From: JBCBWG01 sp039039985
Lineage (GTDB): Bacteria; Pseudomonadota; Alphaproteobacteria; Rhizobiales; Hyphomicrobiaceae
DNA: 64,000 bases
Reading direction: 5' to 3'
NCBI GenBank assembly: GCA_039039985.1
Contig: JBCCOV010000006.1
Location: 3,181-67,180, forward strand
Positions 1 to 7,962 of the stretch are shown here, piece by piece. Every line of letters starts with the position of its first letter. The first letter of the stretch is position 1. A program made the position numbers and the translations under genes. The notes beneath the pieces were generated by a model. The model saw only the letters and a list, made by a program, of their open reading frames with translations. It was not told where the DNA came from and made no database searches.

Positions 1-87
1 TGCCAATTGGCAGATGCCGTCATCAATCTCGGGCGTGAGGCCGAAGTCATCGGCAATCAACAGTGGGCGTGAGTGCGCCTCGGCCAT
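1..87 (-). CDS. ChbG/YdjC-HpnK-like carbohydrate deacetylase, N-terminal fragment
   Basis: Only the first 29 codons lie in the window; the gene runs off the left edge. The visible protein begins MAEAHSRPLLIADDFGLTPE. The (I/T)ADDFGL stretch followed by a P-E-I/V-(N/D)-(D/E) segment is the N-terminal metal-binding signature of the YdjC/ChbG/HpnK polysaccharide-deacetylase-like family. An in-frame GTG 15 bases upstream is an alternative start. It begins 18 bases after the stop of the glycosyltransferase on the same strand, so the two are probably one operon. A glycosyltransferase followed by such a deacetylase recalls hopanoid or lipid-A type glycan modification, but the acceptor cannot be told from this piece. 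Confidence 0.7.
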   Translation of the reverse strand, partial: MAEAHSRPLLIADDFGLTPEIDDGICQLA

Positions 88-105
88 GTCCGACTGGGTC
101 ACGGT

Positions 106-1098
106 TTATTCCGCCGCCTGCGGCCGCACGGATTGGAGCACGTGCGGCTTGCGCGGTCCTGCGTCATCAAGCCCAACGGCGTCAGCCACAATGTACAACG
201 GACGCGCCTTCACTTCCTCATAGACACGGCCGAGGTATTCCCCCAGGACGCCAAGAGAGATCAGCTGAACGCCTGAAAAGAACATGATGGAAATGGCCAG
301 TGTCGGAAAGCCCGGAAGATTGGTGCCAAACACAAGTGTCTGGACCAGAACAACCATGGCATAGACGAAGGCGACAAGCGAAATCAAAGCACCGAGCAAT
401 GACCAAACACGCAACGGTAAGGTTGTAAACGACGTCAGGCCATCGATGGCGAAGCGCGCCAGTTTCCGGAAACTCCATTTCGACACGCCATGCGCGCGCT
501 CCGAAACGGTGAACGGCACGCCGACCGACTTGAAGCCGATCCATGCAAACAGACCCTTGTTGAAGCGCGAACTCTCGCCAAGCTGATTCATGGCGTCGAC
601 GGCTTTACGATCGAGCAGCCGGAAATCGCCGGCACCTGGCGGAATGTCACTTTCGACCAGTGCATTGTAGAGCTGATAGAATGACCGCGAGAAAAACGAT
701 CGCACCGGGCTGTCCGTATCGCGATCCATGCGCTGGCCGAACACGATGCGATAGCCTTGTTGCCAACGTTGGACAAACTCCCCAATCAATTCAGGGGGAT
801 GTTGAAGGTCGCTGTCCATAATGATGACGGCATCACCGCGGGCGTGCTGCAGGCCGGCAGCAATCGCGATTTCCTTGCCGAAGTTCCGGCTCAGCGACAG
901 CACCTGGATCCGCTGGTCTTCCCCATGCAGAACGGCAAGCCGTTCAAACGTGCCGTCCCGTGAGCCGTCATCGACAAACAGAATGTCCCACGTCAGCCCA
1001 GTTGCGTCGAGCGACGGCTGCAGCCGCGCAAGAAGCTCGTCAAGGCCGCCGTACTCGTTGAACACTGGAACAACGACCGTAATCGACTGCTGTGTCAT
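106..1098 (-). CDS. Family 2 glycosyltransferase, DPM1/GtrB/ArnC-like, membrane-anchored
   Basis: This inverting GT-A enzyme probably moves a sugar from a nucleotide donor to polyprenyl phosphate at the cytoplasmic membrane. The N-terminus reads VVVPVFNE, followed by FVDDGSRDGT near residue 45 and the metal-binding DSDLQHPPE near residue 95, all typical of the DPM1-like branch. Two hydrophobic segments near residues 230-255 and 265-290 form the C-terminal membrane hairpin of GtrB/ArnC proteins. The ATG at 1098 has a GAGAGGG ribosome-binding site five bases upstream; a GTG one codon earlier is possible but too close to that site. The YdjC-like deacetylase gene follows 18 bases downstream on the same strand. 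Confidence 0.85.
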   Translation of the reverse strand: MTQQSITVVVPVFNEYGGLDELLARLQPSLDATGLTWDILFVDDGSRDGTFERLAVLHGEDQRIQVLSLSRNFGKEIAIAAGLQHARGDAVIIMDSDLQHPPELIGEFVQRWQQGYRIVFGQRMDRDTDSPVRSFFSRSFYQLYNALVESDIPPGAGDFRLLDRKAVDAMNQLGESSRFNKGLFAWIGFKSVGVPFTVSERAHGVSKWSFRKLARFAIDGLTSFTTLPLRVWSLLGALISLVAFVYAMVVLVQTLVFGTNLPGFPTLAISIMFFSGVQLISLGVLGEYLGRVYEEVKARPLYIVADAVGLDDAGPRKPHVLQSVRPQAAE

Positions 1099-1301
1099 CA
1101 CGTCCCTCTCCGTGTCCTACGCGCGGTTTCGCGCGAGCGGAGGGCTTTCCGTATAAGGCGCTGAAGGCAGCGCTGTGGCTCGACTCTTCGCGCCGTTTCT
1201 CCCAGATTATGGCGATACCCATCCCGAAACGAGCGTCGCCTGCCTGCCAGATCAGCCGGACCCGGTCTCCGGTGCAAGCGCTAACCTGAAACGGAGTTTC
1301 C

Positions 1302-2933
1302 ATGACCAGTGGCAAACGTGGTGCCGAAAGTGTGATCAAAGCCCTGCAAGACGGGGGCGTGGACACGATCTTTACCTTGTCCGGCAATCACATCATGTCG
1401 CTATTTGATGCGGCCGTCGGTGGTCCCCGTCTCATTCATACACGCCATGAGGCAGCCGCCGTTCACATGGCGGACGCCTATGGCCGGCTTACAGGGCGAC
1501 CGGGCATCGCGATGGCGACCGGCGGGCCGGGGCACGCGAACGCTGTGGCCGGGTTGTACTCGGCCATTGCAGCCGACAGTCCGATGGTGCTGCTGTCCGG
1601 GCATGCGCCAACTGACGAACTGAATCTGGGTGCGTTCCAAGAACTCGATCAGGCCGGTTTGGCGCGACCGGTGACAAAAGCCTCGTGGATGGTGCCGACC
1701 GTTGATCGCCTGGGCCCGGACATCGCCACGGCACTTGAGCTGGCGGTTAGCGGCAGGCCCGGTCCGGTACATGTGAGTTTGCCGTCGAATTTGATTGATC
1801 ACGCCGTAGACTCCGAGAAAGCCGGATCAGCGCCGAGCGCAGACGGCCCGACGGCTGCGGCGCCGCAGATCCCTGATGCGTCGGCTAAATCCCGCGTTGA
1901 AGCTGCGCTGGCAGCCGCTCAGCGGCCACTTCTGGTTGGTGGCCCATCGCTCAGCCGCGGACCGCGCTTGAAGTCCCTGCAGGCCGCGGCTGATCGCCTT
2001 GGCATCCCGTGCGTGACGATGGAAAGTCCGCGTGGCCTGAACGATCCCAGCCTCGGTGCCTTTGTGGAGGTGTTGAGCCAGGCTGACTTGATCCTTCTGG
2101 TTGCAAAACCGCTGGACTTCACGTTGCGGTTTGGGCACCCGCCATTTGTTGATCCCGCGTGCATAATCGTCACGTTGGAACCTGATGATGTACAACGTTC
2201 GCGTGTTGCCGACCGTGGTACGCACGGTATCGCGGTTGCCGCAGATCCGGATGCGGCGCTCGACGTGCTGGGAACTTTGGAGCAGGGCGGCGGACACGCG
2301 GCTGGGTGGCGGAGCGAAGTGGACGCAGCTGTTGCGTACCGTCCACCCTCATGGGCAGAGCTGCCACCCGCGCCGCAAGGTTCGGTTCATCCGCTGGCGA
2401 TCTGTCGGTCTGTGGAGAAAGTACTCCGCGCGCACCCGGAAACCGTTCTCATCTGTGATGGCGGTGAAGTGGGTCAATGGATCCAGACCGTGCTGCACGC
2501 ACGGCGCATGACCAATAGTGTCTCTGGCGCGATCGGGGCATCGCTACCGTTCGCGATCGCATCGCGAGTTGCTGAACCGGACCAGCCCGTCATCGCCGTT
2601 ATGGGAGATGGCACTGTTGGGTTTTACCTCGCAGAGTTCGATACGGCTGTTCGCTACGGATTACCGCTTATTGTGATCGTCGGGAACGATGCCTGCTGGA
2701 ATGCAGAGCGGCAGATTCAGATCAGTGACTACGGCGCGGACCGTGCGATCGGCTGCGATCTCTTGCCAACCAGATACGACCTTGTGTGTGAGGCGATGGG
2801 TGGGAAGGGCCTGTTGGTCACCAATCCGGCAGAAATGGATGACGCTTTGGCCGTCGCACTAAAGAGCGGTCAACCGACGTGCATCAACGTCATGTTGGAC
2901 GGTCAGGCGGCGCCGAAAATCCGTCGCGGATAG
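1302..2933 (+). CDS. Thiamine-pyrophosphate-dependent enzyme, acetolactate synthase-like
   Basis: A 543-residue protein with the three-domain plan of the POX/ALS family. The N-terminal PYR domain has the cofactor-activating Glu in RHEAAAVHMADAYGR near residue 46. A central DHS-like domain follows, and the C-terminal PP domain carries GDGTVGFYLAEFDTA and the following N-D-x-x-W that bind the diphosphate and metal. The family joins or decarboxylates 2-keto acids; which substrate is used here cannot be read by eye. No small regulatory subunit gene is adjacent, so this is probably not the biosynthetic IlvB. It stands alone between divergent and convergent neighbours. Benzoylformate-decarboxylase-like or oxalyl-CoA-decarboxylase-like activities are alternatives. 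Confidence 0.8.
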   Translation: MTSGKRGAESVIKALQDGGVDTIFTLSGNHIMSLFDAAVGGPRLIHTRHEAAAVHMADAYGRLTGRPGIAMATGGPGHANAVAGLYSAIAADSPMVLLSGHAPTDELNLGAFQELDQAGLARPVTKASWMVPTVDRLGPDIATALELAVSGRPGPVHVSLPSNLIDHAVDSEKAGSAPSADGPTAAAPQIPDASAKSRVEAALAAAQRPLLVGGPSLSRGPRLKSLQAAADRLGIPCVTMESPRGLNDPSLGAFVEVLSQADLILLVAKPLDFTLRFGHPPFVDPACIIVTLEPDDVQRSRVADRGTHGIAVAADPDAALDVLGTLEQGGGHAAGWRSEVDAAVAYRPPSWAELPPAPQGSVHPLAICRSVEKVLRAHPETVLICDGGEVGQWIQTVLHARRMTNSVSGAIGASLPFAIASRVAEPDQPVIAVMGDGTVGFYLAEFDTAVRYGLPLIVIVGNDACWNAERQIQISDYGADRAIGCDLLPTRYDLVCEAMGGKGLLVTNPAEMDDALAVALKSGQPTCINVMLDGQAAPKIRRG

Positions 2934-2943
2934 ATAGAGAAGT

Positions 2944-2961
2944 GGCCTCAGCGCTGAGGCC
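2944..2961. terminator. Bidirectional terminator-like 18-bp palindrome
   Basis: GGCCTCAGCGCTGAGGCC is a perfect palindrome. In RNA it extends through one wobble pair to flanking AAG/CTT. It lies between the convergent TPP-enzyme and flavoprotein genes and includes the flavoprotein stop codon. There is no long T-run, so strength is uncertain. Confidence 0.5.
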
Positions 2962-4240
2962 GCTTGCCTGTCCCAGCGACGCTCTGCTGACGCAACCATT
3001 GGGTTGCGCCGTAGCCGGCGGCGCGGCCGGTTGCAAAACAGGCTTGAAGGAGAAAGCCGCCGGTTGGCGCATCCCAATCCAGCATCTCTCCTGCGGCGAA
3101 AACCCCCGGCAAGGTCTTCAGCATGAAGTCGTGATCGACGGCCTCCAGCGATAGGCCGCCAACGCTTGAGATCGCGCGGTCCAGACCGGCCAGGTCTGAA
3201 ACACGAACGGGCAGGGCCTTGATCGCCCTTGCCGTCTGCTCCGGAGTGCCAATGCCGACGGAACCGCCGACTTCTCGCAGCAGTGCGATGTGCGGCGGGT
3301 GCAGGCCAACTGTCTTTCTGAGATGCGTCGACGTCGATGCACGGCCGGATGGGCGCGCCAGCCGGTCCGCCACTTGGCGTTCGGTGAGATCGGGCCGCAA
3401 GTCCAATAGGATCTCAACGCTAACGCCGGATTGATCGTTCAACAGTCGCCGGAGTTCCGGGGACAGGGCGTAAATGGCTCCACCTTCAAGACCGCTGTCT
3501 GTGATCACCAGTTCACCACGGACCGTGCGGCCGTCGGCAGTTGCCGCGATGCGTTTCAGCGGTGCGCCGGCGAAGCGCTTGCGTAAGATGTCGGACCAGC
3601 CTACGCGTACTCCGCAGTTAGAGGCGGTGAAGTCCATCGTCGGCACACCGAGCTCGGCCAAAGGCGGTCGCCATTGACCATCCGAACCCAGGCGCGGCCA
3701 GCTGGCTCCGCCCATGGTCAAGACACTTGCGGAGGCCGCGACGGATACCGGCCCATCGGGCGTCTCAAACGTATGAACCTGATCGTGTGTCATGCCCGTC
3801 CAGCGATGCCTTGTCCGCAGGTTCACGCCGGCCTCTTGCAATCGCACAAGCCAAGCGCGCAGGAGTGGCGATGCCTTGAGGCTTTTGGGAAAAACGCGGC
3901 CGCTGGATCCAACAAAGGTCTCAATGCCCAATCCATGAGACCACGCCCTGAGCGCATCGGGTGGGAAGGCCTTGACCGCCGATAAGACAGTCTCGAGGCG
4001 GCCGTCATAGGCCTCAAGAAACGTCTCGAGCGGAAAGCTGTGCGTCAGATTGAGGCCGCCACGGCCGGCCATCAGGAACTTGCGGGCCGGGCTGGGCATT
4101 TGGTCGAAGATGACAACGCGATAGCCTGCCGCCGCGATTGTTTCCGCCGCGATCAGGCCGGCCGGACCAGCCCCGACAACGACAACTGTCGCTTTGCTCG
4201 GATCCGGATCACGAGGACGATGCACGGATGACCAGAGCAA
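2948..4240 (-). CDS. BaiN/HI0933-like NAD(P)/FAD-dependent flavoprotein (TIGR03862-type)
   Basis: A soluble flavoprotein of about 430 residues. Residues 17-50 hold the FAD Rossmann signature VVVGAGPAGLIAAETIA and then the family hallmark AGRGGLNLTHS near residue 58. The C-terminus has TGGFLLQACFATGRAAG, which closes the FAD site. The family is widespread in proteobacteria and of largely unknown substrate; some relatives are annotated as aminoacetone oxidase-like. The longest reading starts at a TTG at 4240 and overlaps the upstream small gene by 32 bases; a GTG at 4225 is an equally plausible start with less overlap. It is probably co-transcribed with the small membrane protein gene upstream. 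Confidence 0.85.
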   Translation of the reverse strand: MLWSSVHRPRDPDPSKATVVVVGAGPAGLIAAETIAAAGYRVVIFDQMPSPARKFLMAGRGGLNLTHSFPLETFLEAYDGRLETVLSAVKAFPPDALRAWSHGLGIETFVGSSGRVFPKSLKASPLLRAWLVRLQEAGVNLRTRHRWTGMTHDQVHTFETPDGPVSVAASASVLTMGGASWPRLGSDGQWRPPLAELGVPTMDFTASNCGVRVGWSDILRKRFAGAPLKRIAATADGRTVRGELVITDSGLEGGAIYALSPELRRLLNDQSGVSVEILLDLRPDLTERQVADRLARPSGRASTSTHLRKTVGLHPPHIALLREVGGSVGIGTPEQTARAIKALPVRVSDLAGLDRAISSVGGLSLEAVDHDFMLKTLPGVFAAGEMLDWDAPTGGFLLQACFATGRAAGYGATQWLRQQSVAGTGKRPQR

Positions 4241-4430
4241 GCGTCATGACGAGGACGCCAATCACGACGATAACGGTTACGAACAAGGCGCGGCCGGACG
4301 TCCGATCCGGCGGGTCGTCGTCATGATCATCGTCGTTGAAAGGGCGTCCGCGCTGCGCGGCGGAAAAACCCGCCAATGTGTCGCGTGTTGCCCGATTGGG
4401 GTCGTCAGAACCGGGATCCAGGTCAGGCAT
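4209..4430 (-). CDS. Small single-span membrane protein
   Basis: A 73-residue protein of no recognised family. The first 45 residues are polar and acidic, with a D/H-rich run (NDDDHDDDPPD). A single strongly hydrophobic segment, about residues 48-68, is followed by RASSS. The predicted form is a bitopic membrane protein with a short tail. It lies directly upstream of, and overlaps, the flavoprotein gene on the same strand, which suggests translational coupling. The hydrophobic helix and operon position argue that it is real, but length and composition allow doubt. Confidence 0.55.
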   Translation of the reverse strand: MPDLDPGSDDPNRATRDTLAGFSAAQRGRPFNDDDHDDDPPDRTSGRALFVTVIVVIGVLVMTLALVIRASSS

Positions 4431-4546
4431 AACAGTGACTCCAATCTACACAGAGCCGCCGGGCACGCAGCGGATAGCTGGCGATAGCCGGCGGACGTGA
4501 GAGCCGGCCTGAGCCGAACGGCAATCAGGCCGATTGTCCCGTCATT

Positions 4547-4987
4547 CTACCAGCTGCCGGTATTGTCCATGGACGCCCACGGCTCCTGCTTTGCTTGGCT
4601 TTCGCCTTTCTGGAGCAGCTCGATCGAGATGCCGTCCGGAGATCGTATAAATGCCATGCGGCCATCGCGTGGCGGGCGGTTGATGGTGACGCCGGCATCC
4701 ATAAGGCTTTGACACGTCGCGTAAATGTCGTCGACCTCGAAGGCGAGATGCCCGAAGTTCCGGCCACCGGCGTACTCCTCCGGATCCCAGTTATGGGTCA
4801 GCTCAAGCAGAGGCGCACGGGTCGCCAGGCCCGAGTCTTTATCCTCAGTGGCTGCCAGGAAAATCAGTGTAAAGCGGCCGGCCTCGTTGTCGACGCGGCG
4901 CACCTCAACCATGCCAAGCTTGTCCCGATAGAAAGCAAGGCTCTCGTCAACGTCGCGGATCCGAACCATCGTGTGCAGGTAACGCAT
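4547..4987 (-). CDS. gloA: Lactoylglutathione lyase (glyoxalase I)
   Basis: A 146-residue VOC-fold enzyme that isomerises the hemithioacetal of methylglyoxal and glutathione to S-lactoylglutathione. It begins MRYLHTMVRIRDVDESLAFY, which contains the first metal-ligand His. LLELTHNW supplies the next ligand region and GHLAFEVDDI near residue 85 the second-half His; SPDGISIELLQ ends the domain with the last Glu. Length fits single-domain bacterial GloA. The C-terminal tail after residue 130 is extra. A GGGAGGA ribosome-binding site lies about five bases before the ATG. It is transcribed away from a long AT-rich spacer. Confidence 0.92.
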   Translation of the reverse strand: MRYLHTMVRIRDVDESLAFYRDKLGMVEVRRVDNEAGRFTLIFLAATEDKDSGLATRAPLLELTHNWDPEEYAGGRNFGHLAFEVDDIYATCQSLMDAGVTINRPPRDGRMAFIRSPDGISIELLQKGESQAKQEPWASMDNTGSW

Positions 4988-5576
4988 GAAAGTCCTCCCA
5001 AATTAGTCAAACCGAACCATGGCCCACGTCGGAGTTAGAGCGTCCCTGCGGATTGGACAAGTCATCTCACGTACCGCAGAGCGGTCAGCGGCGGTGTCCA
5101 ACGTTGCCGGAAACACGGGGCGGAGCGGCGGCAGGGCTGGGTGTCAGTATCGAATCGATGGCAACTCTTGCTCAAAACTATAAAAATGTTGAAGGCACAA
5201 CCTGGAGTGGTTTCTACATTTTTTGATTCGTAAGGTTGTTGTTTCGGCTGTGAAAATAGACAAGGTCTGTGAAAAGACTTGAAAGGAATGTGGAAAACCA
5301 ATCGCAGCCTTGCCACAATTACTTTTTAGGCAAACGAATCAGTTGGTTGAATGCTCAACTCTCGGGCTTCGATAATTCGATCATGAAATTCCGGGAGTGG
5401 ACTTTCGTTATTGTGCATTGTTGTTTTCCTGCACTGGGCGAAGCAACCATTCTGTTATTTTGTGACAACAGCTGAGTCGCAGTCCGGCGGATGTGAGGGC
5501 GTTCTCGGGGACTGCACCGCATGTGCTCCCAATGTTGGGGGTGCAGTAGTTTGCAATGTAAGAAGCGGGGTGAAGT
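4988..5576. other. Gene-free AT-rich spacer, probable promoter and leader of the cold-shock gene
   Basis: About 590 bases with no convincing open frame. The middle, about 5160-5480, is clearly richer in A/T than the surrounding coding DNA. The spacer is divergent between gloA and the cold-shock gene, so both promoters should lie here. A long leader in front of a cold-shock gene is common and can be an RNA thermosensor, but I cannot fold it reliably by eye. Confidence 0.5.
5347..5376 (+). promoter_or_regulatory. Candidate sigma-70 promoter for the cold-shock gene
   Basis: TTGAAT at 5347-5352 and GATAAT at 5371-5376 are separated by 18 bases and resemble -35 and -10 boxes. If used, the leader before the cold-shock start would be about 195 bases. 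This is pattern matching only; alphaproteobacterial promoters are often weaker than consensus. Confidence 0.3.
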
Positions 5577-6233
5577 ATGGGGGACTCCAAGACGCCAGAG
5601 ACCGGAGAAGAGTTCCGGATGGCAACGCCAGCGGCGGAAGTTCCAGGCGCAGCTCCGTCGGGTGACCCCGGCGATCTCACACCTGAGCAGCATGAACAGT
5701 TGCTTGATGCTGCTGGATTGGAGGTGTTCGAGATTGCTGGCACCATCAAGTGGTTTGATGCATCGAAGGGCTACGGCTTCATTGTGCCGGACAACGGCCT
5801 CGGCGACGTTTTGCTACATGTCACATGTCTGCGGGCGGGCGGTTACCAGACGGCCTATGAGGGCGCCCGCATTCATTGTCAGGTCTTGCGGCGGCCTAAG
5901 GGCATGCAGGCGTTTCGCATTCTAAGCATCGACGAGAGCACGGGGGTTCATCCGTCCCAGTTGCCGCAGCGGACACATGTTGTCGTCGAACCGGAAAGTG
6001 ATTGGGAACGAGCCATGGTAAAGTGGTTCAATCGTGTGCGAGGATTTGGCTTCCTGACCCGTGGTCAAGGGACGGAGGACATCTTTGTTCACATGGAAAC
6101 ACTGCGCCGCTTCGGCTTCACCGAATTGCGTCCGGGCCAGATTGTCCAGGTCCGCTGGGGATTTGGCAGTAAGGGTTGCATGGCAGCTGAGTTACGCCCT
6201 GATGGCGCATCAGGATTGCCGTCGCAACATTAA
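5577..6233 (+). CDS. Cold-shock protein with two CSD domains
   Basis: A 218-residue nucleic-acid-binding protein with two cold-shock domains. The first, about residues 53-118, has GTIKWFDASKGYGFIVPDN with the RNP1 motif; the second, about 146-210, has MVKWFNRVRGFGFLTRG and DIFVHMETLRR. Residues 1-50 are a variable acidic/proline leader. In the first domain the RNP2-equivalent reads DVLLHVTCLR, slightly degenerate relative to DIFVH. Two-domain CSPs of about 200 residues are common in alphaproteobacteria and act as RNA chaperones. A GGGGTGA sequence lies just before the ATG. The 3' end overlaps the likely start of the DUF192 gene by 32 bases. Confidence 0.9.
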   Translation: MGDSKTPETGEEFRMATPAAEVPGAAPSGDPGDLTPEQHEQLLDAAGLEVFEIAGTIKWFDASKGYGFIVPDNGLGDVLLHVTCLRAGGYQTAYEGARIHCQVLRRPKGMQAFRILSIDESTGVHPSQLPQRTHVVVEPESDWERAMVKWFNRVRGFGFLTRGQGTEDIFVHMETLRRFGFTELRPGQIVQVRWGFGSKGCMAAELRPDGASGLPSQH

Positions 6234-6759
6234 CAGCGACCGGCGCTTCGGGACGCGATCCCGGTACTTTCCAGTAGGGCGACGTTTCGCCCTGCTGCTA
6301 ATGTTTGCAGTGGTCTTGACTGCTGGCCTGTATTCTCATCAAGCCCTTGCAAACATGCCTACGGAATCACTCACGTTGCTGACGGCCAAGGGCCGCTTCA
6401 AGTTGACGGTTGAAGTCGCTGAGACGGAAGCCCAGAAAAGCCTTGGGCTGATGTTTCGCAATGCCGTTCCGCGCGGGACCGGCATGATATTCCCCTATGC
6501 GACACCACGCGAAATCACGATGTGGATGCGCAACACGTATGTGTCCTTGGACATGGTGTTCATTCGGGCCGACGGCGTCGTGCATCGGATCGCGTTTGCG
6601 ACCGAGCCGATGTCGGACGCTGTTGTCGCATCGCAAGGGAAAGTGGTGGCCGTGCTTGAACTCGCGGCAGGCGAGGCGGCGTACTATGGTCTCAAGCCGG
6701 GCGATCGTGTCGGGTTTCGCATGTTTCCACCGCTGAAACCTCCCGGAAAAACGCAGTGA
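6202..6759 (+). CDS. DUF192 family secreted protein
   Basis: The mature part is a typical DUF192 domain of about 115 residues: LGLMFRNAVPRGTGMIFPYATP, then the MWMRNTYVSLDMVFI core and VLELAAGEAAYYGLKPGDRV. The family's role is unknown. The in-frame ATG at 6202 gives an arginine-rich N-region and a hydrophobic segment ending in HQALA, a plausible signal peptide; an ATG at 6301 would leave a shorter one. Starts before 6202 lie deep inside the cold-shock gene and are unlikely. It overlaps and probably shares a transcript with that gene, an arrangement I recall as frequent in alphaproteobacteria. Confidence 0.82.
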   Translation: MAHQDCRRNINSDRRFGTRSRYFPVGRRFALLLMFAVVLTAGLYSHQALANMPTESLTLLTAKGRFKLTVEVAETEAQKSLGLMFRNAVPRGTGMIFPYATPREITMWMRNTYVSLDMVFIRADGVVHRIAFATEPMSDAVVASQGKVVAVLELAAGEAAYYGLKPGDRVGFRMFPPLKPPGKTQ

Positions 6760-6853
6760 ATCCGGTCCATCGCACCGAATCAGCCGCGAAATCTTATGTT
6801 CCGTCCGTTCTTCTTGACCTTCCGCGGGGGATCAGGCAGGAAGCGAAGCCTGT

Positions 6854-6930
6854 CGGGGCATAGCTCAGCCTGGTAGAGCGCCTGGTTTGGGACCAGGAAG
6901 TCGGGAGTTCGAATCCCCCTGCCCCGACCA
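6854..6930 (+). tRNA. tRNA-Pro(TGG)
   Basis: A full cloverleaf of 77 bases. The acceptor arms CGGGGCA and TGCCCCG pair, and the anticodon stem CCTGG/CCAGG surrounds TGG at 6888-6890. The T-arm has the GTTCGAATC loop. The discriminator A and an encoded CCA end the gene. Confidence 0.97.
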
Positions 6931-7010
6931 TTTTTGTCGGCATGCACAAGCCCACATGCGTAAGGCCAGCATTTACGAGGCCCGCATGCACAAGGAAGGC
7001 TTCAAAGGTC

Positions 7011-7316
7011 ATGATCGCCCGGATTTATCAGCCATCGCGGACGGCGATGCAGTCGGGCCGCGCACGGACAAAAGCCTGGGTTCTTGCTTTTGAGCCAGAG
7101 CAACCGCGATCGGTCGACCCATTGATGGGCTGGACGAGTTCGTCCGACATGCAGGCTCAGGTGCGGCTTGAGTTTGACACCAAGGACGAAGCCATCGCCT
7201 ACGCGGAACGTGACGGTATACCCTACCAGCTGATCGAGAAATCCCCGCGCAAGTCTGCACCAAAGTCGTACGCGGATAACTTCAAGTACGGCCGAATCGG
7301 CAGCTGGACCCACTAA
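7011..7316 (+). CDS. NDUFS4-type accessory subunit of respiratory complex I
   Basis: A 101-residue protein starting MIARIYQPSRTAMQSGRART, the conserved opening of the ETC complex I NDUFS4/18-kDa family. DPLMGWTSSSDMQAQVRL and the ending APKSYADNFKYGRIGSWTH are also family hallmarks. In alphaproteobacteria this small subunit binds the peripheral arm of NADH:ubiquinone oxidoreductase and is encoded away from the nuo operon, as here. The ATG at 7011 is the family start; longer readings run back towards tRNA-Pro and are unlikely. It sits between two tRNA genes. Confidence 0.92.
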   Translation: MIARIYQPSRTAMQSGRARTKAWVLAFEPEQPRSVDPLMGWTSSSDMQAQVRLEFDTKDEAIAYAERDGIPYQLIEKSPRKSAPKSYADNFKYGRIGSWTH

Positions 7317-7332
7317 CGCGTCTGGCGCGTTT
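7315..7332 (+). terminator. Short hairpin after the NDUFS4 gene
   Basis: AACGCG, a five-base loop and CGCGTT form a six-pair stem overlapping the stop codon of the NDUFS4-type gene. The following T-tract is only two or three bases, so this is a weak intrinsic terminator candidate. Confidence 0.35.
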
Positions 7333-7461
7333 CCATCTCGAAGTTGGGTGGCTGTAAGGCGCGTGCCACGTCCTAGGCACGACTTTGATCCCGCGCACCA
7401 CTATGATAAGTCAGCGCTTCATGCTTACGGGCCATGCGATGTCAGCATGGCCGACGCGATC

Positions 7462-7538
7462 GGCCCCGTAGCTCAGCTGGATAGAGCAGGTGACTTCTAA
7501 TCACCAGGTCCGAGGTTCGAATCCTCGCGGGGTCGCCA
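7462..7538 (+). tRNA. tRNA-Arg(TCT)
   Basis: A full cloverleaf of 77 bases. The acceptor arms GGCCCCG and CGGGGTC pair with one G-T, and the anticodon stem GGTGA/TCACC surrounds TCT at 7496-7498. The T-arm is CGAGG-TTCGAAT-CCTCG. Discriminator G and encoded CCA follow. Confidence 0.96.
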
Positions 7539-7962
7539 ATGATTTCAATGGTTTAGGTGACTTCGACGCTAGGGCCACACCCCCAGTTTTCCAATCTGTT
7601 TTCCAATCTCGCTACGTTCTAATCTAGTTCCATTGCAATTTGCGCATTGTATTCCTGACGTGCGCTACCGCTCGCGACAAGCGCTCGCTACTTGAGCGCG
7701 TTTTAGTTTGCGCTGTTCGCGCGCACGCAGGCTCGCGGCTCGAGCGCGGGCTATCCTGAGAGCACGGTTCCCAGGCCGCGACCGCGGCCCGGCGCGTTGC
7801 GCCGCCCTCGCGGAGGGCCCGGCCGCAGGCCGGAACAGCCCGTGAGCGATAAACACCAGCGCGGGCTATCCTGCGAGGATATCCCAGGCCGCGACCGTCT
7901 GCTTCGGACGACTCCAACTGCCGTGTGGCATGAAGCCACTCTTGAGTGATGCGGAATGTTCG
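7539..7962. other. Gene-free, GC-rich spacer downstream of tRNA-Arg
   Basis: No convincing gene is seen here; frames on the minus strand are Arg/Ala/Ser-rich and unlike real proteins. The stretch contains GC-rich short inverted repeats and the direct repeat at 7743-7897. I found no integrase gene and no second copy of the tRNA 3' end, so there is no support for an integrated element. Confidence 0.5.
7743..7897. repeat. Pair of ~40-bp imperfect direct repeats
   Basis: Copies at 7743-7784 and 7858-7897. Both begin AGCGCGGGCTATCCTG and end CCCAGGCCGCGACCG, with a variable middle of about 10 bases. The spacing of 115 bases and non-coding context suggest a decayed duplication or a scattered intergenic repeat family. 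Confidence 0.6.

Noticed and set aside
7462..7962. Possible integration site at tRNA-Arg
   Set aside because: No integrase, no repeated tRNA 3' end and ordinary genes on both sides.
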